The notes beneath the pieces were generated by a model. That model ran no database searches. It was not told the origin of the DNA and was given only the letters and a program-made list of their open reading frames with translations. Both the position numbers and the translations under genes were made by a program. DNA of 6,091 nucleotides from Sediminibacterium ginsengisoli (lineage in GTDB: Bacteria; Bacteroidota; Bacteroidia; Chitinophagales; Chitinophagaceae), in assembly GCA_943326215.1 (NCBI GenBank), contig CALPSK010000060.1:1-6091 (forward strand), read 5' to 3'. Numbering within the stretch: the first letter of the stretch is position 1; each line of letters starts with the position of its first letter. Shown piece by piece: positions 1 through 5,819 of the stretch.

Positions 1-374
1 ATTTGCCAAAACATTTCATGGTTAAAATGACCACCTGCATTGTTTCTCATTTTCACCGAGTAGGAAGAAATAGTATTTAATAATTGCTTCAGACTTGTTT
101 GTGTAGTATCTAATTTCTCAGCAATGGCTGCGTCTGCTAAATTTTTAGCATAAGTAGCTGCATGTTTTGTATAATGAATTTCCATAGTAGCAGCGTCGAT
201 ATAAGGCTCTAATGCAGAGTAGTTATAAAGTAAAGGTTGCTGTATGTATTCACTTGCAGCGGTAAAGGTATTAGTTGAACTTATTTTTGCCATGAGGGGC
301 ATTGCAGCAAGGGCCATACCTGCTTTACCAGAAGTAGTGATAAACTGACGTCTGTTTTGAGTTGATTTTGACAT
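1..374 (-). CDS. Fe/Mn-family superoxide dismutase with Tat-like signal (N-terminal part, runs off left edge)
   Basis: Only the first 124 codons are present; the C-terminal domain with the Asp and His metal ligands lies outside the window. The enzyme dismutates superoxide to oxygen and hydrogen peroxide. The translation from the ATG at 374 shows the family hallmarks: EIHYTKHAATY (residues 65-75), with H67 as the first metal ligand and Y75 as the gateway tyrosine, then NNAGGHFNHEMFW (111-123), with H119 as the second ligand. The NNAGGH form resembles Mn or cambialistic enzymes more than E. coli SodB, but metal use cannot be settled from this half. Residues 1-40 form an extra N-terminus: NRRQFIT (7-13) followed by a short Ala/Met-rich hydrophobic stretch (18-29), which fits a twin-arginine export signal and suggests a periplasmic or envelope enzyme. 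The gene starts 4 bases after the permease stop, so it is probably cotranscribed. No obvious Shine-Dalgarno is seen. Confidence 0.93.
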   Translation of the reverse strand, partial: MSKSTQNRRQFITTSGKAGMALAAMPLMAKISSTNTFTAASEYIQQPLLYNYSALEPYIDAATMEIHYTKHAATYAKNLADAAIAEKLDTTQTSLKQLLNTISSYSVKMRNNAGGHFNHEMFWQ

Positions 375-378
375 GCTT

Positions 379-1806
379 TTATTTTTTAAAGTACTTCTGT
401 AAAGTTACTTTAATTGGCTGTAAAAGTCGGTAGTAAAATTCCTGGTTAAATAGCTGCGAGTCACGCATCGCTTTATAAGTTAAGAATAGGCCAACAGGTA
501 TTAAAATAATGGAAGACATCCACATACCAGAGAATAAGTCCCATTGCCCCGTTTTAGCTAATTTTTCTCCAAAATTATTGAGTAAGAAAAATAGGACAAA
601 GAAGATAATGGCTAAAACCAAGGGGGTACCTAGACCTCCTTTTCTAATAATGGAACCCAGTGGGGCGCCAATTAAAAAAAGTACAAAGCAGGCAAAGGAT
701 AATGTAAATTTTCGATGCCATTCTATTCCATGTAAAGTATTTGCTTTTGTATTATCCTTGTAAATATCTGAGATAGCGGTGAGGTTATATAGAAGAGAGG
801 GAAACTGATTCTGAGACGTGATTTGAATACTACTTATCAAAGAATCGGGAATAATTTTATTAAAACTTTTTAAGGGTGTCCTCTTTTTCTTTGCGTTAAA
901 AAGATGGCTACTGTCTTTGTAGTTCATGAACTTTAAATAGGAAGCCACATCGGCATTGGTTTTTTGAATAAAATAGGCATCGTTGTTTTGTAAAGAATCC
1001 ATAGCCTTGCTAAGTTGCCTTACACTTAACATTTTCGGATCATAGAGTACATCACTGCTTTTATTCATCTGAAAACTTTTCAGGTCAAATATTTTTTTAT
1101 ACTCTTTGAAATAAAGCCTGGTAAATTCTGTATTGGTCGTACTGCGCGCTCCTCTTTCTTGATAGCGCCATCCATTATACATGATAAATTCTAAAAACTT
1201 TTTATTGGCAGAGACACGCATCACCCCCGACTCGGCCATGATTAAATTATCTTGAAGTCCAAATCTTTTTTCAAAGATGGTAATATTATGCATCACAGTA
1301 TCATTCGATTCTTTCTTGCCTAACTTAATCACATAGCCATCTATTTTATCATAGAAGATACCTTCCTTTAAATCTATGGCAGGCTTGGCTATAATGATTT
1401 CATATTTCAAATTGGTAAGCTTCATCTGTGTTACCGGTATAATATTATTGGAAAATAAAAAAGCAATACCCGCTAAAAAAATAGTGAATAAAAATAAAGG
1501 ACGCATAAAACGTATCAGTGGAATACCTGCGGCCTTAATAGCAATGAGTTCAAAGCTTTCTCCTAAATTTCCAAAGGTCATGATGGAAGAAAATAACAAG
1601 GCTAAGGGAAGGGCTGTGGTAAAAGTACTTACTGAAACTAGTCCTACTAATTGTAAAATGGTAAGCAGGTCTAAGCCTTTGCCTACTAAGTCGTCAATGT
1701 ATAACCAAAAGAATTGCATGGTCAGCACAAAAGTTGAAATAGTGAGTGCTGCCAAAAAAGGGCCAATAAAGGCTTTAAGAATTAGTATGTCTAATTTCTT
1801 GAACAA
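379..1806 (-). CDS. LptF/LptG (YjgP/YjgQ) family permease
   Basis: This inner-membrane protein belongs to the family that, with LptB and LptC, extracts lipopolysaccharide and passes it towards the outer membrane. The 475 residues show the family layout: three N-terminal membrane segments (about 13-37, 47-76 and 102-125), a large polar periplasmic region (about 126-360) and three C-terminal segments (about 364-386, 393-412 and 424-446). The stretch EWHRKFTLS...IGAPLGSIIRKGG (362-391) before and within TM4 is typical. The protein is about 110 residues longer than E. coli LptF, mainly in the periplasmic part; I believe this is common in Bacteroidota. The start is TTG at 1806: no ATG lies between it and the in-frame stop at 1825-1827, and the resulting MFKKLDILILKAFIGPF fits the family N-terminus. 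It begins 10 bases after the START-like gene ends. LptF and LptG cannot be told apart here, so no symbol is given. Confidence 0.93.
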   Translation of the reverse strand: MFKKLDILILKAFIGPFLAALTISTFVLTMQFFWLYIDDLVGKGLDLLTILQLVGLVSVSTFTTALPLALLFSSIMTFGNLGESFELIAIKAAGIPLIRFMRPLFLFTIFLAGIAFLFSNNIIPVTQMKLTNLKYEIIIAKPAIDLKEGIFYDKIDGYVIKLGKKESNDTVMHNITIFEKRFGLQDNLIMAESGVMRVSANKKFLEFIMYNGWRYQERGARSTTNTEFTRLYFKEYKKIFDLKSFQMNKSSDVLYDPKMLSVRQLSKAMDSLQNNDAYFIQKTNADVASYLKFMNYKDSSHLFNAKKKRTPLKSFNKIIPDSLISSIQITSQNQFPSLLYNLTAISDIYKDNTKANTLHGIEWHRKFTLSFACFVLFLIGAPLGSIIRKGGLGTPLVLAIIFFVLFFLLNNFGEKLAKTGQWDLFSGMWMSSIILIPVGLFLTYKAMRDSQLFNQEFYYRLLQPIKVTLQKYFKK

Positions 1807-1816
1807 AATGTGTGTG

Positions 1817-2200
1817 CTAACTACCTATACGATGAAAGAGTTCTTTGATCTGATATTCCCAAAGTCGGCTCTGGTCTTTGACTTCGTTTTTCTCAGCAAA
1901 ATCTTTCACGATTAAAATAGTTTGATTTGAAATTTCTGTTTTTTCAATTCTAAATTCGAAGTATTCATTCTTCTCTCCATGTAACCATCTAAACCTTATA
2001 AATTTATCAGGCTCTTGGTCCACTAATTCTGCTTTCTCTGGTACACCTTTATTCCATGAAAAACTAAAAACGTTTTCCCATTCGTCTACTTTGTCTGCAA
2101 ACCACTCTTGTAGTCCAGAGGCAGTGGATAAAAATTCAAATAAAATATTGGGTGAACATCTCACCGGAAATTCAAGTGTAAATAATTGTTTCTTACTCAT
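1817..2200 (-). CDS. START-like domain protein
   Basis: This is a small soluble protein of 127 residues that I recognise as a START-like (Bet v 1 / AHSA1-related) helix-grip protein of the kind found in Bacteroidota. The family has a hydrophobic cavity that usually binds a lipid or other apolar ligand; the ligand here is unknown. Family-like elements visible are FEFLSTASGLQEWFAD (21-36), the W-rich strands ENVFSFSWN (42-50) and FIRFRW (67-72), YFEFRI (80-85), IVKDFAE (97-103), and the amphipathic C-terminal helix LWEYQIKELFHRIGS (113-127). It spans one complete domain with no signal peptide or membrane segment, so it is probably cytoplasmic. The ATG at 2200 is supported by a strong Shine-Dalgarno. 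It is the first gene of the run leading into the Lpt-type permease, which hints at a lipid or envelope role by association only. Confidence 0.85.
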   Translation of the reverse strand: MSKKQLFTLEFPVRCSPNILFEFLSTASGLQEWFADKVDEWENVFSFSWNKGVPEKAELVDQEPDKFIRFRWLHGEKNEYFEFRIEKTEISNQTILIVKDFAEKNEVKDQSRLWEYQIKELFHRIGS

Positions 2201-2210
2201 ATATAACTAG

Positions 2211-2218
2211 CTCCTCTT
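2211..2218 (-). promoter_or_regulatory. Strong Shine-Dalgarno of the START-like gene
   Basis: The minus strand reads AAGAGGAG, ending 10 bases before the ATG at 2200. It is close to a perfect anti-16S match and fixes the start codon. It stands out because none of the other starts in this window (ffh, rpsP, rimM, the superoxide dismutase or the RluA-type gene) has a comparable site, as is usual in Bacteroidota. Confidence 0.7.
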
Positions 2219-2238
2219 AAAAATTGATTCGTTTGATG

Positions 2239-2268
2239 CAATAATATTAAATAAAGGGTAGGTTCCAA
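2239..2268 (-). promoter_or_regulatory. Bacteroidota-type promoter for the START-like/permease/SOD run
   Basis: On the minus strand a TTG (2268-2266) is followed after exactly 19 bases by TATTATTG (2246-2239). This matches the Bacteroidota housekeeping pattern TTTG-N19-TAnnTTTG with one mismatch in the -7 box. An A-rich tract of eight A residues lies just upstream of the -33 box and could act as an UP-like element. A start of transcription a few bases downstream would give a leader of about 30 bases containing the Shine-Dalgarno. This is a pattern match only. Confidence 0.5.
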
Positions 2269-2365
2269 GTTTTTTTTATTCTTTATTAGTTAACAAACTG
2301 TCAAGACATATTTAGCCTATTCTCTAAATTAGTATAAGTATATGAAATTCAACATCTTATATCAT

Positions 2366-2383
2366 ATTACAATACGCTGTAAT
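2366..2383. promoter_or_regulatory. Perfect dyad ATTACA-N6-TGTAAT in the divergent intergenic region
   Basis: Two perfect 6-base inverted arms (2366-2371 and 2378-2383) flank a 6-base spacer. The shape fits a binding site for a dimeric regulator. It lies about 60 bases upstream of the ffh -7 box and about 100 bases upstream of the START-gene -33 box. The region is AT-rich and about 270 bases long, so a chance occurrence is quite possible. No regulator gene is adjacent. Confidence 0.22.
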
Positions 2384-2444
2384 TTCCCAATTTTAACGTA
2401 TTTATACCTTTTGAATTCATGATGCATGACTCATTATGTTCACT

Positions 2445-2452
2445 TATCTTTG
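2445..2452 (+). promoter_or_regulatory. -7 element of the ffh promoter
   Basis: TATCTTTG is an exact match to the Bacteroidota -7 consensus TAnnTTTG and is the same octamer as the rpsP -7 box. No clean TTG sits 19-20 bases upstream; ATG at 2422-2424 is the nearest, at 20 bases. Transcription would start near 2458, about 15 bases before the ffh ATG at 2473. This supports that start over the in-frame ATGs at 2419 and 2422, which would lie upstream of the promoter. Confidence 0.55.
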
Positions 2453-2472
2453 CCTCCCTTAATCTTGTAAGT

Positions 2473-3792
2473 ATGTTTAATAGTTTGAGTGAAAAATTAG
2501 AATCTGCGTTTAAGCACCTCAAAGGGCAGGCGAGAATTAATGAATTGAATGTTGCCAATACCCTAAAAGATATCAGAAAGGCTTTATTGGACGCCGATGT
2601 CAATTTTAAAATAGCCAAAGAATTTACAGATAGTATTAAAGAAAAGGCCATTGGTGCCAAAGTAATTAATGCCATTAGCCCAGGACAATTGATGGTGAAA
2701 ATTGTACAAGATGAATTAACGGCTTTAATGGGTAATGAAGCTTCCTTGATGGACCTATCCAAAAGCCCTACTATTATTTTAGTAGCGGGTTTACAAGGTT
2801 CTGGTAAAACTACTTTTTCAGGCAAGTTGGCGAACTATTTAAAGGCTCAAAAAAAATCGCCCTTATTAGTAGCTGCCGATATTTACCGTCCAGCAGCCAT
2901 GGATCAACTCACCTTATTAGGAGAACAAATTGGGGTAGATGTTTTTGTAGAAAGAGAAAATAAAAATGCAGTCTCTATTGCACAAAATGCATTGGTCTAT
3001 GCAAAAGCGAATAATAAAAATGTAATCATTATTGATACGGCGGGACGACTTGCAGTGGATGAAGTGATGATGAATGAAGTAGCCGCTATTAAAAATGAAA
3101 TTCAACCACAAGAAATTTTATTCGTTGTAGACTCAATGACAGGGCAGGATGCAGTGAATACAGCCAAAGTTTTTAATGAGCGTTTAGATTTTACAGGAGT
3201 GGTATTAACCAAATTAGATGGCGATACCAGAGGAGGTGCGGCTTTATCTATTAAATACACAGTGAATAAACCTATTAAGTTTATGAGCAGTGGTGAAAAA
3301 TTAGATACGCTTACTGTTTTTCATCCAGAGAGAATGGCCCAAAGAATTTTAGGCATGGGTGATATTACTTCCTTGGTTGAAAAAGCGCAATCACAATTTG
3401 ATGAAGCAGAAGCTAAAAAATTAGAAAAGAGAATTAGAAAAAATCAATTTGACTTTGAAGATTTCTTAACGCAGATACAGCAGATTAAAAAAATGGGCAA
3501 CCTAAAAGATTTAATGGGTATGATTCCAGGCATGGGCAAGAGTTTAAAAGATGTAGACATTAAAGACGATGCCTTTAAAGGAGTGGAAGCTATTATTCAA
3601 TCGATGACCGTTTTGGAAAGAAGAAATCCGGATTTACTTTCAACAAGTCGCAAACAAAGAATTGCTAAAGGAGCTGGAAAGGATATTGGAGAAATCAATG
3701 CTTTTATGAAGCAGTTCGACCAAATGAAGCAGATGATGAAGCAGATGTCATCAGGGGCAATGGCAGGTAAAATGCCTGGTTTGAGACGCTAA
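2473..3792 (+). CDS. ffh: Signal recognition particle GTPase Ffh (SRP54)
   Basis: Ffh binds 4.5S RNA and signal sequences of nascent chains and, with FtsY, delivers ribosomes to the membrane. The 439-residue protein has the full domain order. The N domain is a helical bundle (1-95). The G domain has the P-loop GLQGSGKTT (106-114), DIYRPAA (136-142), DTAGR (188-192), TKLDGDTRGG (246-255) and the GEKLD region (274-278). The Met-rich M domain (about 325-435) carries the RNA-binding stretch SRKQRIAKGAG (392-402); many Ffh proteins have GSG where this one has GAG. Length is normal for the family. I chose the ATG at 2473 because MFNSLSEKLESAF is the usual Ffh N-terminus and a -7 box lies 20 bases upstream; an in-frame extension to 2419 would cover that promoter. 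The 4.5S RNA gene is not in the window. rpsP follows on the same strand with its own promoter. Confidence 0.97.
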   Translation: MFNSLSEKLESAFKHLKGQARINELNVANTLKDIRKALLDADVNFKIAKEFTDSIKEKAIGAKVINAISPGQLMVKIVQDELTALMGNEASLMDLSKSPTIILVAGLQGSGKTTFSGKLANYLKAQKKSPLLVAADIYRPAAMDQLTLLGEQIGVDVFVERENKNAVSIAQNALVYAKANNKNVIIIDTAGRLAVDEVMMNEVAAIKNEIQPQEILFVVDSMTGQDAVNTAKVFNERLDFTGVVLTKLDGDTRGGAALSIKYTVNKPIKFMSSGEKLDTLTVFHPERMAQRILGMGDITSLVEKAQSQFDEAEAKKLEKRIRKNQFDFEDFLTQIQQIKKMGNLKDLMGMIPGMGKSLKDVDIKDDAFKGVEAIIQSMTVLERRNPDLLSTSRKQRIAKGAGKDIGEINAFMKQFDQMKQMMKQMSSGAMAGKMPGLRR

Positions 3793-3847
3793 TTTTAACC
3801 TAAGTCATTGATAATCATATATTAATAGGTTTTAAACCCCTTTTTCC

Positions 3848-3878
3848 TTTGTTTATTGCCTGCTTTATATTATCTTTG
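3848..3878 (+). promoter_or_regulatory. Bacteroidota-type promoter of rpsP
   Basis: TTTG at 3848-3851 is followed after exactly 19 bases by TATCTTTG at 3871-3878. This is an exact fit to the TTTG-N19-TAnnTTTG housekeeping consensus and the best promoter match in the window. Transcription should begin near 3884, giving a leader of about 40 bases before the ATG at 3925. The leader opens with the palindrome GGTTAACC (3884-3891) and holds the repeat CTATTTAA twice (3892-3899 and 3916-3923). No Shine-Dalgarno is evident. Confidence 0.72.
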
Positions 3879-3924
3879 CAGCCGGTTAACCCTATTTAAT
3901 AACGCCTATAAATTTCTATTTAAC

Positions 3925-4440
3925 ATGGCAGTAAAAATGAGACTACAACGTCACGGTAGTAAAAAAAGGCCTTTCTACTTTATAGTAGTGGCTGACGGAC
4001 GCGCACCAAGAGATGGTAAATTCATCCAAAAGATTGGTACTTACAACCCATTAACAGTTCCTGCAACCATCCAATTGGATCGTCAAAAGGCATTGGAGTG
4101 GTTAAACAAAGGTGCCCAACCTACAGACACCGTTCACAGAATTTTATCTTTCAAAGGAGTTCTTTATTTGAAACATTTACTTCGTGGAGTAAAATTAGGT
4201 TTGTTTGATGATGCAACCGCTATGGAGAAATTCCAAACATGGTATGCAGCACATGAAACAAAAATTGCAAGCACTACTGATACACATAAAAAAGCAGAAG
4301 CTGCTAAAAAAGTGTATGTACCTGTTGCTAAAAAAGTAGCAGAGCCAGTAGCTGAAGTAGCTGCACCAGTTGAAGAAGCTGCAATAGTAGCGGAAGCCTC
4401 TGCTGAAGCCTCAGTTGGAGATATCCCTGCTGCAGAATAA
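3925..4440 (+). CDS. rpsP: 30S ribosomal protein S16 (bS16) with long C-terminal extension
   Basis: bS16 is an early-binding structural protein of the small ribosomal subunit. Residues 1 to about 88 are the conserved core: [18 protein letters not shown] at the N-terminus, [22 protein letters not shown] in the centre, and [17 protein letters not shown] closing the domain. The protein is 171 residues, about twice the E. coli length. The remainder is a charged helix-like segment followed by a low-complexity Ala/Val/Glu/Lys tail (about 125-171) that is likely flexible. Long tails of this kind occur in other Bacteroidota S16 proteins. The ATG at 3925 gives the canonical N-terminus; the in-frame ATG at 3856 would lie inside the promoter. 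The gene has its own promoter upstream and a strong terminator downstream, so it may be largely monocistronic. Confidence 0.97.
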   Translation: MAVKMRLQRHGSKKRPFYFIVVADGRAPRDGKFIQKIGTYNPLTVPATIQLDRQKALEWLNKGAQPTDTVHRILSFKGVLYLKHLLRGVKLGLFDDATAMEKFQTWYAAHETKIASTTDTHKKAEAAKKVYVPVAKKVAEPVAEVAAPVEEAAIVAEASAEASVGDIPAAE

Positions 4441-4468
4441 TTTTAAAATTAATCTAGCTTTATAAAAG

Positions 4469-4506
4469 CCCCTGGTTCCTGTCAAACGGAATTGGGGGTT
4501 TTTTTT
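4469..4506 (+). terminator. Intrinsic terminator after rpsP
   Basis: The arms CCCCTGGTTCC (4469-4479) and GGAATTGGGGG (4488-4498) pair over 11 base pairs, three of them G-U in RNA, around an 8-base loop. Eight T residues follow (4499-4506). The hairpin begins 28 bases after the rpsP stop. An A run at 4464-4467 could give weak activity on the other strand. This should end most rpsP transcripts before rimM. Confidence 0.9.
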
Positions 4507-4543
4507 GAAAATGATTTTGTCGATAAATGAATTAAATTAGCAA

Positions 4544-5086
4544 ATGAGTCAGTACATACATATAGGAAAAATTGTGGCACCGCATGGAATTACTGGTCAT
4601 GTTATTATTGAGCATGCCTTAGGCAAGCCCATTCATTTTAAAGGTATTGATGCCATTTTTGTAGAAAAAAATGCAGCAAGCTTTATTCCCTATTTTATTC
4701 AAAGTGCATCTGCTAAAACAGATACCATTTCGCATTTGCAATTGGAAGGCATTAATAGTAGAGAAGCTACTGCGATGCTTTTAGGCAAAAAAGTTTGGTT
4801 ACCTCAAGATGAATTTCAAAAATTAGTAGATAAACAATCTCCTTTGGCCTTACTAGGCTATACGGTAGTGGAAGCAGGAAAGTCACTGGGTGTTATTCAA
4901 GAAGTGATTGAACAACCGCATCAATTAATGGTGACTATATTATACCAAGGCCAAGAAGCCTATATTCCTTTGCATGAAGAAAGTTTAAAAGCAGTGAACC
5001 ATAAGGCTAAAACTATTAGCGTTGAACTACCCGATGGTTTATTGGATTTATATACCTCGCCACCTACGGAACCCTCGGAAAAATAG
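4544..5086 (+). CDS. rimM: Ribosome maturation factor RimM
   Basis: RimM binds ribosomal protein uS19 and assists maturation of the 30S head and processing of 16S rRNA. The 180-residue protein has the two expected domains. The N-terminal barrel (about 5-88) starts with IGKIVAPHGITGHV (7-20) and ends with LEGINSREATAMLLGKKVWLP (67-87). The C-terminal PRC barrel (about 100-170) has LLGYTVVE (103-110), IPLHEESLKAVN (141-152) and the typical end ELPDGLLDLY (161-170). Length is normal. The ATG at 4544 gives the standard N-terminus. It lies 37 bases after the rpsP terminator, so it probably needs its own promoter or read-through. A poor -7-like octamer TAAATTAG (4533-4540) ends 3 bases before the ATG, which would imply an almost leaderless transcript. 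The trmD/rplS partners seen in many bacteria do not follow; the next gene is convergent, 12 bases away. Confidence 0.96.
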   Translation: MSQYIHIGKIVAPHGITGHVIIEHALGKPIHFKGIDAIFVEKNAASFIPYFIQSASAKTDTISHLQLEGINSREATAMLLGKKVWLPQDEFQKLVDKQSPLALLGYTVVEAGKSLGVIQEVIEQPHQLMVTILYQGQEAYIPLHEESLKAVNHKAKTISVELPDGLLDLYTSPPTEPSEK

Positions 5087-5098
5087 GTAAAGAAGCCT

Positions 5099-5812
5099 TT
5101 ATTTCTCTTTATTCCATTTATCCAACTGCTGTAAAGTAGCGGTTAAATCTTTAGGTAAAGGAGCTTCTAGATGAAGCTCTTTGTCTTTGTAGGTAAATTT
5201 TAGTGAATGCGCATGCAAGGCCTGTCTAGCAAGTAGGGGTCTTTCTTCTTCCTCCGCCTTACTTAATTTAAAATTTTTCTTTTTGATAGAAGATAATAAT
5301 AGTTTTTCTCCATCACCATAGACATCATCGGCTACAATAGGATGTCCTATTTGTTTAGCATGCACACGTATTTGATGTGTTCTTCCAGTATGAATTTGAA
5401 AAGAAACCCATGCAAAGCGTTTGTAATTTTCTATAACTTGGTAAGTTGTTAAAGCAATTTTTCCTTTGGCATGTACTACCATGGTTCCTTTTTTGACAGG
5501 ATGTTCCATAATGGGCTCATCAATACTTCCTTCAGCGGGCGGTCTTCCCAATACTAAGCCTAGGTATTTTTTTTCAATGCTTCTGCCTTCAAATAATTCG
5601 CTTAATAATTTATGGGCCTCTGCATTTTTTGCAAATACAATTAAACCACTAGTGTGTTGGTCTAAACGGTGTACGGTAAAAATTTCTCCGTATTTTTCTA
5701 TTAATAAAGATTTTAAAGAAATATCCTTACCAAATCTATCGGGAATGCTTAATAAACCAGCGGGCTTATTAAGTACAATCATATCCTCATCTTCAAATAA
5801 TATTGATAACAT
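5099..5812 (-). CDS. RluA-family RNA pseudouridine synthase (short, no S4 domain)
   Basis: It isomerises uridine to pseudouridine in rRNA or tRNA. The 237 residues cover only the catalytic domain: the opening motif VLNKPAGLLSIP (13-24), the catalytic loop HRLDQHTSGL (48-57) with D51 as the expected nucleophile, KKYLGLVLG (81-89) with the conserved tyrosine Y83, and HTGRTHQIRVH (141-151). There is no N-terminal S4 RNA-binding domain as in RluC and RluD, so it resembles the short RluA/TruC-like forms. A lysine/glutamate-rich insert occupies about 168-192, before ARQALHAHSLKF. The exact target uridine cannot be inferred. The ATG at 5812 directly precedes the conserved first strand. It begins 7 bases after the stop of an RsuA/RluB-type gene on the same strand, so the two are likely cotranscribed. 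Confidence 0.94.
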   Translation of the reverse strand: MLSILFEDEDMIVLNKPAGLLSIPDRFGKDISLKSLLIEKYGEIFTVHRLDQHTSGLIVFAKNAEAHKLLSELFEGRSIEKKYLGLVLGRPPAEGSIDEPIMEHPVKKGTMVVHAKGKIALTTYQVIENYKRFAWVSFQIHTGRTHQIRVHAKQIGHPIVADDVYGDGEKLLLSSIKKKNFKLSKAEEEERPLLARQALHAHSLKFTYKDKELHLEAPLPKDLTATLQQLDKWNKEK

Positions 5813-5819
5813 GTACTAT

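Noticed and set aside
1376..1915. Open frame of 179 codons on the plus strand opposite the permease and START-like genes
   Set aside because: It is a low-information Lys/Ser/Ile-rich translation antisense to two well-supported genes, and it looks like a shadow frame.
2299..2308. Short palindrome TGTC-AA-GACA in the intergenic region
   Set aside because: Four-base arms are expected by chance in a region this long.
2419..2472. In-frame N-terminal extension of ffh from the ATGs at 2419 and 2422
   Set aside because: It would cover the -7 box TATCTTTG and add 17-18 residues unlike any Ffh N-terminus; MFNSLSEKLESAF at 2473 is canonical.
2367..2825. Open frame of 152 codons on the minus strand opposite ffh
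   Set aside because: It is antisense to the conserved N and G domains of ffh, starts inside ffh and ends in the promoter region, with no recognisable domain.
3797..3845. Possible terminator after ffh (AACCTA at 3797-3802 with TAGGTT at 3826-3831, or GGTTTTAAACC followed by a T run)
   Set aside because: The stems are only 4-6 base pairs, with a 23-base or 3-base loop and an interrupted T run, too weak to call.
3856..3924. In-frame extension of rpsP from the ATG at 3856
   Set aside because: It lies inside the promoter, and the S16 family starts at the [11 protein letters not shown] encoded from 3925.
5085..5104. Possible bidirectional hairpin between rimM and the RluA-type gene (TAAAG-AAGC-CTTTA core)
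   Set aside because: It is an AT-rich stem with G-U pairs and no clean T tract, overlapping the stop codons; it may help convergent termination but is not convincing.
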